Notes under the pieces: model-generated
Told to the model about the DNA's origin: nothing
Databases searched by the model: none
Seen by the model: only the letters and a program-made list of their open reading frames with translations
Shown here: positions 1 through 12,000 of the stretch, in pieces
Layout of the letters: each line of letters opens with the position of its first letter
How positions within the stretch are numbered: the first letter of the stretch is position 1
Translations under genes and position numbers: made by a program
Assembly: GCF_027744825.2 (NCBI RefSeq)
Contig: NC_071348.1
Location: 1,987,563-2,051,562 of the forward strand
Source: Synchiropus splendidus
Taxonomy: Eukaryota; Chordata; Actinopteri; Syngnathiformes; Callionymidae
Direction: 5' to 3'
Length of the DNA stretch: 64,000 nucleotides

Positions 1-3000
1 CAGGTGGCGGCTTTCGTCACCCTTTCCACTACGTGTTGTTGCTTCATTCACAGATGTGGTCATCGTGGCAGTAAGTATGTAAGCCTGTTCTCCACAGGTG
101 ATGTAGAGTAGGCTGAACAATATGGACACGATTTCAGATCTCGATACTGCGTGGCGGATATTGGAATATCGAGACATTATAGGATCTTGGCAGATCAGTC
201 GACACGTGGTGATCACGAGGACAAACAAAACCGTCGACTACAGATTTAATTCATTTCTTTTAAGTTTAATTTTCCTCTCAGAACTGCTGCTGCACCGTGC
301 AGTAGCTGTAATCAAGTCAAATTTAAGCTACTATTTGAGAGCTTTTGAAAATGTAATCTCAATTGACTTTTCCTTATTCATTTCAATTATGTCACAGAAT
401 AAGCAGAGTTGAAAAAGGAAATGTAGATGCTCTTTGTGCTATTGATTATTTTGTTTGAAAATGATAAAGCATTTCTGTTGCTGCTTTTTAATTTTCAAAT
501 TTGACAATGTAGAGTGAATTTGGATCTTTGGCTTTTTAATTTAAATGATGCCAGAGAATAACCAGTCATGAACAAGAACATGAAAAAGCTGTAAAATTTC
601 TGTTTAATTTGAAATACAGTCCACAATTGCTTCCATTTAAAACAAGCATAATATTCAAATGTTTATTTTCATGGTTTGCCTGTAAGACATTTGCGAAGTC
701 GGGTCAAATAAAAAAAAGAAAGAAAGTTTTGATACAAGCTCCTCTTGATTTCTTTGCACCAACTTGGTGTACATGTATGTAAATGTAAGTCTGGTCCAGC
801 CATACTTTGAAGAGACAAACAATGGCATTCCTGTGCTCGCAGCTCCAGGTGGCTGTGGAAACCAAATCCTTCAGCAAGCCGAGCTGGCATACAGACTGCC
901 GGGAACGCCAAATGTTGCAGCCTCCCACCGGAGACATTAACCAGAATAGACCTTTTAATATAATAAATAATAAATGCACCAGAGCACCCATCAATTGACA
1001 CACATCAAAATGATAAAATACCAACATAATCCCTTGATAGTGATATCTTTCTTTTGACACAGTGACTCAAGGAAAGGTGATTCATAACCAACTGCACAAA
1101 GCATGGTTCGATTTAGTACCTAAAACATCTTTAAAATTAGTCTCCAACGTTAACCAACATCACAAAGGAAGCAGCGCCACTGAAGTAGCTTATTTGCTCT
1201 TGAGACAAACAAAAGTATGAGGTGTGAAGTCTGTAAGGATAATGAACCTCAAAAATTGAAGTTTGATCGTTGCTCATCTAAATAGTTTATTGGTATTCTA
1301 ACCATAACCGATTAGTGACAAGCACTGGGTAAAAGGCTTGTCACGCAGCACAGGAAACACACACATCCACGAAACAACCTTGAAAGGAGGAACATGATTC
1401 ATTCCCTTCTAGCGCCAAAAAAACACTGCCACAGACGTCTCACTGCATGACCCGAAACTCCAACTCTGTTCTATTTGCAATTATAGGTCAATTCCTACAA
1501 TGAAAATTACAATGAAATGAAAGGGTTCAGAGTAACAACAGCAGTGAGAACGGCTTGTTGGAGATGTTCCGAAAACTACTGATTATCTGGAAGTGGATAC
1601 ATGAATAAGAACAATCACTGGCACTCAACCTGAGGCCGTGGTGCAAAAACCACTCATCACTCATTGTCATTCATCACACTGCAGAGATTGCGCTTAAGTA
1701 CAGAAATCTTTATCATCAAAGGAGTGACTTCTTCTGTTATGATCACAAAAAATGACTAAAAGCGCTTGGAATGTGAAATCACAGCTTACAACATCAGAAC
1801 TACAGACTTCCAGCCACAAGGGCTCAGAGAAGGATTTCACTGTTGTCTGAAGGGCTATAGCAGGAGATATGTCCTAAACATAAAATCTCTGCATTTTCCA
1901 CAAAAAAATGGATTCACGACATTTACAATTACAAAAAAAAAATTGCCCATATCGCTCAGCCATATCGTTAGTTTTGGGGTGTGTCAATCATAAACTATTA
2001 CTTCAGGCTAAAATGGAAAATGAATCAAGGACATTTCATGGATACAGTCCAAGCTAGCAAGCTTCAATCCCCATGCTGGGGAACTACACACATTATAGCT
2101 CCCAAAAATGTGAAAGACACGAAACTTACTGACACGATATGAATTTGCTACAATTCAGATTTGATCAGAGTAGATCATGATAAAACAGCAGACCAGAAAC
2201 CATGAAGAATAAAGTTGGGAATTGACAAAATCAATCTTAAATCAAATCATGGCCACAAAAATCACAATTTAATCAAATCATGATATAGGCTACATTCATA
2301 GTGCAGGGCTTAATGATCAGTTTGGATTCTTTGTCTGATGTTTTTGTGAGGTTGTTCACATTTCTAATGAAATGCGACTTTTATGTGTGAACTTTAAATG
2401 CCCCCAACTGTGTCCGGCATGTCCCACACAATGACGTCACAACACCCAGTAAACATCTGCCGGAGGAAGGACATGCGCTACATATTTGTTTAGAGGTGAA
2501 GGTTAAACCCCTGGATTCCACTGATGGTGGTTTCACTGACTTTTTGTCAGATGGTTTTCACCATGCGAAACCGCAGAGTCTATTGAAACAGATTGTTTGT
2601 AAAATATTACTCCTCACTTACAGGATCGACTCTTGCCTGGTTCACCACAGTCTTTTGTTTTTAGGAGGTGACAGGTTGCTTGCGCAGAGATCACAAAACA
2701 CACTGCTCTGATATGGTACAACGTCTGATGTGTGTATTTTTCACCTCTCTTCCTTCGCTTGTTCCCCGTGATTGTCTTTGGAGTGACTATTCCTTATCTG
2801 CACAAACCCCACACAAGGTTCCAGCCAAGGGTCAGCATACATTTGAAAGTTTTTTTTAATCATTTTTTTCCCAAGTCAACCAGAATCTACAACGATGTTA
2901 CAAAGTTGTTGCTTATGGTTCTGTGTCTTGTTATAGTGCTACGATGACCCTTAGATCACCCTGCTTCATCACCAAAACCTGCGATGCAAATTCTTACTGC

Positions 3001-3159
3001 CATTTTTCAATGACTGTTCCCATGAAATACAATCAACCTTAACTCACTGGGAAACAGGATCACAGCGAAATCCGTGAATGTACTGATCTATTTAAAAAAA
3101 GGGGAATTCTCTAAGTACTGCTCAGTCCTGAGGTTACTGGCACTCTGTCTGCTGACACA
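1..3159. other. gene-free stretch, no recognised coding exon
   Basis: No translation in six frames resembles a protein I recognise, and the open frames are short and of low-complexity composition. The first 85 bases contain an acceptor-like tract (ttcattcacag) followed 17 bases later by a donor-like gtaagtatg. That would be a micro-exon, which I cannot support. A minus-strand AATAAA (plus-strand tttatt at 662-667) could be the 3' end of a transcript running leftward from the CpG-rich block near 4 kb, but I found no coding exon to go with it. Confidence 0.5.
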
Positions 3160-3559
3160 TTAACCACACGAAAAATTAAAAACCAAAATAGCCTCACCTA
3201 AATACGTTAAATAGCAGTCATGCGCCGCATATAGAGCATCCACACTGTGCTTGTCACGCTCAAGTTTCTTCCTCAAACGCGAGGGTTGGAGGTTAGTTGG
3301 TCGCGCTTGGATCCAACTGTCAGATAAGTCACACACATATGACAGCAATGCTATTCCCTTCACATTTACAGCTCGCTTTCTTAGCGAGTGAAGCGCCTCT
3401 ATTTGCGATCACTTTACACTGTACACTTCAGTTAAAATGCCTGAAGAACAACACGGTCAGGACTAGTCTAAACGTAACCTCTCAGTGAACACTCCTCACT
3501 TTTAAGCAGTTAGGGGCAACAAGACAAATGTGGCGGGATCGATCGGATCAAAGTGTAAC

Positions 3560-4265
3560 CGAAACAGTTTTAGGTGCTGACCCCCATCTCATCACCGTTG
3601 CTTGGCTGCTTCTGTCAACAAGAAGCTCGCCGCTGTATCCGCTACCAGAGAAGCGTCACCGGCCACTTTCAGCGCGTTGGGGAACATAAATCTAAAAAGA
3701 ATGACATATGTGGAACAGAAATCTCTCCTACCTGTAGTGACAGTCCGCCTCGATCCAGCGATGTGTCGCAGGCACAAGAGCGACGATAAGGACCGGAGTA
3801 CCGCAGCCTAGCGGGCTAGCTAGCCTAGCGAGCTAACGATGGGGCAGAGTACGGTCGTTTTACTGGCGTCGCAAAAACCTGCAGGAGAACGGAAGAATGC
3901 GTGCTCACGGGCGCATTGATACGACAGAGGTTCGGCTTGTAAAGGCTAAAAAGGCCAGGGCATCCATTAGAATGTAGAGCGAACGTGCGAGGCGCCTCAG
4001 TTGAGTGCAGCGGCGCTCTGCGGTGGGATCTGTCTCTGCGGGCGGACGTGCAGCCTCAGTCGGGGTCTTGGTGGGAGAGAGGAGTTCGATGCGTGGAGCA
4101 ACCACAAGCAACATCCTCGCTCATCCCTCCGTCACTCCCTCAACCCGGAAGAAATTCGCAAACTGGCTGTATCCAGTGCGAATCACCATCAAACCCGAGA
4201 ATCACCCATCCGGGGGAAACGCGCGGAGCTGCATCGTTTATCGCTCAGAACCGCAACTCGTTCAT
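3560..4265. promoter_or_regulatory. CpG-rich block, candidate promoter / first exon
   Basis: This interval is clearly richer in CG dinucleotides than its AT-rich surroundings and lacks obvious transposon sequence, as expected of a vertebrate CpG-island promoter. On the minus strand a good donor (cactacag then gtagga, boundary at plus 3732/3731) follows GC-rich sequence, so a non-coding first exon of a leftward gene is possible. Further left on that strand, an open frame at 3160-3363 has an acceptor-like and a donor-like edge, but its translation is not one I recognise. Several overlapping open frames here are probably by-products of high GC. Confidence 0.4.
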
Positions 4266-4299
4266 TGAGGATCCGTTTTGAAATGTTTGCTCTGTTACA

Positions 4300-5845
4300 A
4301 AACAGTGTGTTTGCTTGGTGACGGCCCTAAAAATGAAGCTGGGTTTCTGTCCCTGTTATGTAACTTGAAAACGTTATCTGAGAAGTCCAAGCTTCCTCTT
4401 CACAGGACACATTTGCCTGTTGAAAGATCAGTCACATGTTCCAGCGCGTCTGTTCTCCTCCCCTCAAGACTATAGGTATACATGTTATTTTAGGTATGAT
4501 AAAAATATATTCAATGAACACACGTTATTCTTCATTAAGTCAAAGTGTCATTGTTGCGCATGTGCTCTGAGGAACTATAGTCCAACTTAAAAAGCCCAGA
4601 ATTAATATTCTTGTGATAAACACTCCCAGCTGCAGGATTCAAAACAACAACAACTAGGGTGTTCTTTCACATAGAGTGAATGTGTGAGTCACTGAAGGAG
4701 CAGCTCAGTGATGCTGGAGTCTCGTGTAGCGGGTTAGATGGTGTCTAACATCTTTAGAAATGCCACCATCGTCACTGGGTCAAGCATGTCAGAACAGAAG
4801 TGGCCTTTACTCAGTCCACTCCTGTCTGCTGTTGTGATGCCCCTCCAGCCAGTTGTGGTTATTGTTTTTGCTGTAAAGCTTTGTACTTTGGAGAGGATGG
4901 TTGTTTTAGTTTGCCTTCTGTCTTCTCAACACATACTTTGACAATGAGTTGTACTGCAGGAATATTTCACAAACACATTTTGTCTAAAAAGACATTTGTA
5001 TTCTACACAAGTTTCTTATAAATCTTTCTATGAATGCACATAAGAAAAAAATGATAGTCTTCTGTTTGCTATAGGCCAAACATGTTGTTGCATTGAATTG
5101 GAAAAATATATTAAAAGGGAGAGTGCATGACTTCTATGATAGCTGGACGCCTTTTATGCAATTTCTACAAGAGAAACCTTTTTCTTTGCTGTGATCGTTG
5201 CTTTATGTGACTGGATTTTGTATGCTAAAAGTTGATTTTCTACACTGAGAGTAAGTTGGTGTTGAGGGTGGGTGGGGAAATGTGTATTGGTTGTTTTTTT
5301 TGTTTTTTTTGTCTTTGTAATTGTGAAAATTAATCAATATATGTATGAAAAAAAAGACATTTGTATTTTGTTTGGACTCAGAATTATTACTATTAACATG
5401 AGAACAACACACGCCTGACAGTCACGCTGACTATCAAGCACCACAAACATTGACACCTATCTAGCACCAGTCAATGGGCTGCTGACACAGATCAATTCAC
5501 CCTGCTCCAGGCTGCGGCATTTACGTTTTGGCTCACACTAGCCTGACTTACTAGAGCTGGGAACTCCACCAACCGTTTTGCAAAGTGTGCTCATGAAATT
5601 ACACCATTGCTGGACCGTCTGTGTTTGGTTGCCGCAGACTATGGACAATAATGTGGGTGGACATTAGCGTAGTTCAGTCAAATTGCTACAGCATATCTAT
5701 ATGCTACAGTCAAAAATGAATAAGCAATTTGGAGAGACCATCCAAATCAGTGTTTCCTTTGTGATCCCAGTCTTCTAGTCATTCTGACACAGAGCACTTT
5801 CCAATCAACATTTGTGTGATATAGAGCGCTTTCCTCAACATCAGA
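4300..5845. other. gene-free stretch
   Basis: AT-rich unique-looking sequence with only short open frames. I see no gene, RNA or clear transposon in it. Confidence 0.5.
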
Positions 5846-6690
5846 ATTTCAGAATTAGCTTTATTGCCATGGTTAGTGAGGATCCCACCAACTAGGAAAG
5901 TGCTTTGGAATAACATGCAAAGATCAACAAAAATAAAATAAACAGCACTAATAGAAGTAACTAATAAAGAAATAACCCACAAACAACAAGGGCTGATCTC
6001 GTTCAGTTTCACGGACTGGTGGCTGGAGGTGCAGCGGTTGGAGGACAGGGAGAAGAGCCACGGAGAGACCTGATGATGAGGGTCCGAGTGTCGGAGACAG
6101 TTGTCCCCAGCCGCACACACTGACTCCGGCTGGTCAGGAAGTCCGTAATCCATCTGCAGAGGGAGTCAGGTATGTTGAGCTGGCGAAGCTTGTCTTCAAG
6201 CAGAGCTGGGAGAATCGTGTTAAAGGCGGAGCTGAAGTCTACAAACAGGATCCTGGCATAGGTTCCTACAGAGTCCAGACGCTCCAGAATGAAATGAAGG
6301 GCCTGGTTCACTGCGTCGTCCACAGATCTGTTGGCTCTGTAGGCGAACTGCAATGAGTCCAGGTGAGAAGCAGTGATCGATTTCAGGTGAGAGAGAACCA
6401 GGCGCTCAAAGGACTTCATGAGCACAGACGTCAGTGCCACTGGTCTGTAGTCTTTCAGTCCTGTGATCCTGGCTTTCTTGGGAACAGGAAAGATAGCAGA
6501 GGATTTAAAACAGGCAGGAACATGACAGGACACCTAGGATGCATTGAAGATGTCCGTGAACACTGGAGCCACTTCAGTGGCTCCAGTGTTCAGGATGGCA
6601 GGGGAAACTCTGTCCGGACCCGCAGCCTTCCGAAGGTTCAGCCTCCTGAACTGAGTGACCACGACCTGCGCCGCTTTGCCCACCCATGCT
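5846..6690 (-). mobile_element. truncated non-LTR (LINE) retrotransposon, reverse transcriptase fragment
   Basis: On the minus strand this encodes the middle of a LINE reverse transcriptase. It begins near plus 6690 with an RKAAGPD motif, followed by a [19 protein letters not shown] block, [12 protein letters not shown], and [15 protein letters not shown], the catalytic-palm region that carries the first aspartate. It then reads [12 protein letters not shown] and ends in a damaged segment around 6080-6030. An in-frame stop sits at 6534-6536. The frame shifts after the SDTRTL motif, and the region that should carry the second catalytic motif is deleted. What follows is a 3' tail ending near 5846 with AATAAAGCTAATTCTGAAAT. 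The family looks CR1/L2-like by motif style, but I cannot fix the clade. It is dead, lacking the 5' part, the endonuclease and a complete palm. Confidence 0.85.
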
Positions 6691-6899
6691 CTTCACACTA
6701 TACACAAATACGCTCCATAAAAAAGATGATCGCAAAATAAAGTGTGTACACCCAACTTTCATCACTAGGTGGAAGCAACGCTCCGCTGTGATGCGCTGTA
6801 TTGCGGCACAACATTGACCATAAAGAATTTATACATTGATAACGATTACGCTTAAATACGATTTAATAGACAAAGGAAACAAAAGAAAAAAAACCCCAC

Positions 6900-7081
6900 A
6901 CAAATATGAACTTACTTACCGTCACATTACTTCGGAAGTCGAAAGTTCCCGGAAGTGATCCACATCCGGGAAACGTAATGTTTTCAGTGAGCGGCTAATA
7001 CAAAGCAGCTAATGCTAACGCTTCATGTAGAGGGTTTAATTGCGCTTACACACACTGCAACTGAACATTTAAAAAAATGAT
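6900..7081 (+). promoter_or_regulatory. ino80c core promoter, TATA-less with ETS-type motifs
   Basis: Immediately upstream of the ino80c start there is no TATA box, but there are clustered ETS-type GGA motifs: ttcggaagt near 6931-6939, ccggaagt at 6949-6956, and acatccgg (its reverse form) at 6962-6969. This architecture is typical of broadly expressed vertebrate genes and fits a chromatin-remodeller subunit. The transcription start is not visible from sequence. It probably lies between about 6960 and 7070. Confidence 0.55.
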
Positions 7082-8338
7082 ATGGCCTCTCAGATCCCCA
7101 TCACCATCCGGAGTCAATCGGTGGCCGTCAACTCATCTACTCAGCGAACGAAGAAGAGGCCGGCGAGTCCGGCAGTGTCCGTCGTCCAGCCGATCAAGAA
7201 GAAGAAGGCTCCAGTAGTGGCTTCTCCACAGACACAGGTCACGCATCTACGGACCCTTTCACTCTTAATAGGTGTGGGATTTATAGGCGTTGCACCCTCC
7301 ACGACCTACCTGGTCCTGGTGTACTCTTCTATCCCATTCATGCCACTCAGTGGCTGCCTTACTCATCTCCTTCTACTGCCATCTCAGTGTGTAACAGTCT
7401 TCAGCCCTCTGTTTTTCCCCTCTCCATTGCTGCAGCGTCCTAATTCTCCTTCCTGCCTTTGTGTTAGACCAACTCCCAACACATGATGCAAAAGTCTGGG
7501 TAACTCACCTGGTGCTTTCTTTTTGTTTACACTTGCACTACACCAGATGGTGGTGGCTGACACTGTGGCAGAAGTGAAAACATTGGGAGTTGGAGATGGT
7601 GGAGCCCCCCCTGCCTCTGAGGCGAAGCAACCGCCATTTAAAGACCCCACATTTACAGTGAGTGTCTCGCCTGTGCACTTGACATGCTTGTTTCCCCCTC
7701 CTTATCCTTTAAATTATTTACAGCATTCTGGGATCGGAGGAGCCGCAGCAGGCAAGAAAAACAGAACTTGGAAAAATCTCAAGCAGATTTTGGCTTTGGA
7801 GCGAACTCTACCCTGGAAACTCAGTGACCCCAGCTGTGAGTTCTTCAGTCAAGCGTTACAGTATTGAAATATATTTAGTGGAAACACACGCACGCTATTG
7901 AATATGAATAGGACGTATTGATGTGTACTCTTGAGGCGAGTTAGTTCCACCTTCAGAAATACATTTTGAAAGCAAAAGAAATGATCAGATCATTTTGTTT
8001 TTTTGGTGCGATTAGAAGCAAAGTGGGCCTTGGCAAGTTACTAAAACATATCGCCTCGCTTTCATACACAGACCACAGTATTGATGCTCCCCCTTCCTTG
8101 AAGCCAGCAAAGAAGTACTCTGACATCTCTGGACTCCCTGTGAGTATTGAGTTCAAAATCACTGTCCGAAGACAAAGAGTAACCAATTCTTTTTTTTTTT
8201 TTTCAGGCCAGCTATACAGATCCACAGACAAAACTGCGCTTCACATCAGCCGAAGAGTTCTCTTACATTCGCCTTCTCCCGACCGATGTTGTCGCTGGCT
8301 ACCTGGCTGTTCGAAAGGCCACTTGCATTGTTCCCTGA
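7082..8338 (+). CDS. ino80c: INO80 complex subunit C (Ies6 homologue), five exons
   Basis: This gene encodes INO80C, the vertebrate counterpart of yeast Ies6. Ies6 acts in the nucleus with Arp5 in the INO80 ATP-dependent nucleosome remodeller, which is involved in transcription, H2A.Z dynamics and DNA repair. The coding exons are 7082-7237, 7547-7657, 7724-7835, 8072-8139 and 8207-8338. All introns are GT-AG and short (66-309 bp). Together they give 579 nt, or 192 aa plus stop, the same length as I recall for the human protein. The N-terminus is basic and low in complexity (KKRPASP, KKKK). Residues 90-126 carry the hallmark HSGIGGAAAGKKNRTWKNLK. The YL1 C-terminal domain spans about 140-190 (KKYSDISGLP, SYTDPQTKLRF, EEFSYIRLLP, GYLAVRKAT). 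Exon 4 starts at 8072 because this restores the expected Y-x-SIDAPPS junction. The chosen ATG (G at -3, G at +4) gives the expected MASQIPI start. A second ATG lies 5 bases upstream in another frame. Confidence 0.96.
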
Positions 8339-8353
8339 CAACTCTGGACTGTT

Positions 8354-8359
8354 AATAAA
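8354..8359 (+). terminator. ino80c polyadenylation signal AATAAA
   Basis: A canonical AATAAA begins 16 bases after the ino80c stop codon and is followed by an A-run. If used, the 3' UTR is only about 30-40 bases long. Confidence 0.65.
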
Positions 8360-8400
8360 AAAAAAAAAGAGTTGATTTCAAAAGTCTATAACTCTGTTTT

Positions 8401-9046
8401 CTAATCCAAGGGAGCCTCAATGGAGTGGCACACATCTTGTGACAGGATAATTTCCCCCCGGATTAGAGTTTGAGTCACTTTTATTTCTTTACAAGATGAA
8501 AAGCCAAGCTGCCAAAAATGAACAATTAACATTGGTTCTCTTGGCTTCATATCTTTAGTCTTTTTGTACATCCGTTGTCTTCCACTGAAGCGCGGCTGGA
8601 TTGCAGGGGTTGCAGCTGTTGAAAGCACGATCCATGAGTTTCTGTATCACTGACAAAATGATAAAGTGAGAACAAGATCCAGAGTCACGGCTGCTGGTGT
8701 TCCGGCTTGCTTCTGTTTGAGTTGTACTTCTCCTAATTCTGCCAACTTCAGTGAAGCTGATGGAGGCACTACAGTATCGCCGTGTGAGTTCGGGCAGCAC
8801 CTCCATTCCTGCTGTGGCATCAAAACCCCAACACAGTGATTAATGAACACTGCCAGACTTTCTGCTTCACAAGCACATGATCTAACACAGGGTGTGCACA
8901 TTCTGGGGCCTGTGTGTGCGTCTGCCCAGCAGTGACAAGGGTGCGCAGTACAGTATATCTGGAGTCATGGTGCTGTGTAGGGCGGGATGATATGTACCAA
9001 GACCGTCTCTCCCTGATGGATTGACAACCGTTTGGGTGGCGTGCTA
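8401..9046 (-). other. possible convergent minus-strand transcript, unidentified
   Basis: A minus-strand AATAAA (plus tttatt within 8478-8485) faces the ino80c 3' end. Upstream of it on the minus strand, two long frames are open over 8555-8901, and a possible acceptor (cattttgtcag) sits at about 8655-8645. One frame contains the segment RAFNSCNPCNPAALQWK. None of the translations resembles a protein I know, and the two competing open frames argue that at least one is chance. This could be the 3' exon or UTR of a leftward gene, or simply non-coding DNA. Confidence 0.25.
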
Positions 9047-9060
9047 CCACCAGGAGGCGC
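9047..9060 (+). promoter_or_regulatory. CTCF-like core motif
   Basis: CCACCAGGAGGCGC differs by one base from the vertebrate CTCF core CCACCAGGGGGCGC. It lies between ino80c and the desert leading to the Scratch gene. Motif resemblance alone is weak evidence of binding. Confidence 0.35.
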
Positions 9061-12000
9061 CACCGATCCGCCAGAACGGGAAGTGAAGCAGCTGCAGGAC
9101 GTCAGCGTCATTCAGGATTCATTTTAAAGCAATGAGCCTCCACAGAGTGTGTGTGTCAAACAGGCTGATGAGAATTACTCATTGTCGTAAAGGCACAGAA
9201 AACTAAGAAGCACAAGCGTGATCAGGTTATGAATATAATTTTTTCTATATATTTTTTTATTTTTTACAAACTCTGTGAGCGGTCACCTGTGAGCGACCTG
9301 GTGGTGACAGCTGTAGTAGTTTATCACAGCGTTTCAAAGTATTAAAGAATATTCACAATTTGCACACATTGAGGAATTTAATATGCGTGAAATGTAAAAA
9401 ATAATAAGGTAGAAATAAAAGCCTTTCAGTTGTCCTGGAATTGTATAGATTCTTTTACATATTTGTTCAACAGAATCATAATGTAATATATTGACAATAT
9501 ATATGTCCCTAGCAGATTTCATACACCCTTACTTTTTGTGACTATCTTTACCTGCCTTTCACAACAACAACATACTGTACAATGAAAAGGAACCCAAATC
9601 TAGCAAAGTTCTGGTGTTGGTATTGGACAGTGGAGGTCAAACAACAAGCCGTCATTAGATAGCCTATCAACTCATTCCGATATCATTACACCAAGCTAAA
9701 TCCCGGTTAATCCCACTGAAGATTCAATCAGCGTCCTCTCACAGGTCAGTTTGTTCCTCTTCATGTGTCAGTGCGCTCACGTGAAGGAGTGCGGGCAGCC
9801 ACAGAGGCAATTCTTCATGTTGATAGACAACGATTGTCCTTCAATAGACCACATTCAGCGCCTCCTCTCGCCACCCTCCTCTTCATTTTCTCCTGTCCTC
9901 CTTTATCTCCCCACTTTTTCTCTCGTGACTGCTGCCCCCTTGGACCGACAGCAGGATTATCACTCTACTTGCGTCTTTGATTGACACGATTTCTGCAAGT
10001 GTATCTTCTCCTGCGTATCTTCCCTTGTATATTTGTGGTGTCTGGCTTGTTGATGCACCACACCAACACATCTATCATTTCCTTTTCTCAGTCAGTCATT
10101 GTTAAAAAAAATAAAAAAACAATAAAATATAGAAAACATAAGATATATAAATTGTACATATATATTTAGTAACATTGAACTTCATGTAAATAAATTGTAC
10201 TTCATGCATTGATGATGAATGAAGAGCCACATATTAAAGAGGACAGCTACACCTGCTCCAGTTGTCCATTATCTTCTTCATACTGTCATGTGTTGCATCA
10301 TATGATGTATTTATTCATTCATCTAAAGGAAATTTTGCCTCCATTTTGTATTCATTTAGATTTTAGAATACAGTCACCATCGTATACAAATTGACAAAAT
10401 GCAATTTTGAGTGAGACTGGGTTGTAAACAGCTGCATGTGCTTCAGGATTAGCAGTTGGACACCATCACCCATCCATCCGTCCATCCATCTCATCATTCA
10501 CGTTGAGGTGAATGAACTGTCAACAGCCAGTGTTAGGTTATTAAGAAGGAAGTGACCCTCTGACCCTTTCGCTCATAGATGGAAACATTCTCACCAAACA
10601 CAGGTGGAGCTGTTCAAGCTTACCAACCATGATGTACATGCAAGTGTGTGTGTGAGTTTCAGCATGTCTATCCTAGTAAGGATCCTCCTCGTGGGTCGCT
10701 TCTGCCTTTGTGGAGCTCTTTTGCCGGACACCACAAGCTTCAAGTCATGGTTAAGCTCAGTCATTTGTTTTGGATGGCTTATTGTGAGAGGCTCAGGAAA
10801 GCAATATGTCAATGAGGAGATCCCATGTAGATGGTGCGACACATCTCCAAAGACCAATTTTGATCAAATTTACGTTTAGTCAGATGGCTTCAGAATTTCA
10901 CTTGCCAACAGTGAAACTTGTCGGATTTGTCAAATTCAACATTTCCATTTCAGATGACACGAGATACACCACATCACTGGCAGCATTCCTATTCAAGTGC
11001 CTCACCCCAGAAGCCTTCACTGCAAAGACGTGGAGAAAGTTTACATTGACACTGCCAAGGTTTTATGAGCCGTGGCGCCTCCAATAACTACACTGCCTTC
11101 ACACACTTACACTGTACTGCGTAGCTTGGAGCAACATTCATACATTGGATATATATCGCAGAGTAAGGGGCGACAGAGGCAATTGTATCGACATGGGATG
11201 TAAAACAACAGTTAGTGGTTGTGAAATGAGTCTCCTTTCGGGGTGTATTCTCCATTTATACTGCTGCGTCGTAATGTTATTTCATTCTGAATTGTTCGTG
11301 TTTTGCCCTCAGAGGACAATCCTGCTTCACCAAACTCCGGCGGCTGAAAGCTGTTTTCACATTGACCTTCTGAATACATCCGTAAGTCGATGCTGTTTGT
11401 CTATGTATACGCACTAAGTTGGCAAGAGGCCCTTACACACGTGCGCAGTTGGTGTATTGGCAAAGAGTGGCGGTTAATGAAGCGTGAAATGAAGAGCCTG
11501 AGATGTTAGATCACTCCCTCCCCAGGCAGCATCAGTCGTGTTCTGACACAGAGCAGGTCAAGATAGATCAGGACGAGCAGAATCAAATCTTGCTACTGAC
11601 AGTAGCAGTGTTCCCACTGGTGGAAAAACCACGTTTATCAGCCGCAATTGTACACGTCCTGGAGTTCAACATGTTGCAAATTACTTTAGAGTCAAACGCT
11701 TCAAGGCCTGGGGCAAAATCTGGCGCGCCCAGACATTTGACGTGGCCCATACAGTTTGAGCCTTCGATACCAAGAGGGGGCTTAACATTAAATTTAAAGT
11801 TCAATTCAAAGTGAGAGTGGTTCAGCTTCACTATTCAACATACTGATAAGTTGAATACAACATGCAAACGTTTGTTTACGACAGCAACCCAACATGTTGA
11901 GGACATCCTTAGAATAACCTCAGAGGCGCTGAAGAGGCTCAACAATGTGCTAAAAGCATAACATTGTAAACACATGGCCCAAAGAACAGTGCAGTGATGG

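Noticed and set aside
1..85. Micro-exon between ttcattcacag and gtaagtatg
   Set aside because: A 17-base exon with no known protein context and nothing recognisable on either side cannot be supported from the sequence.
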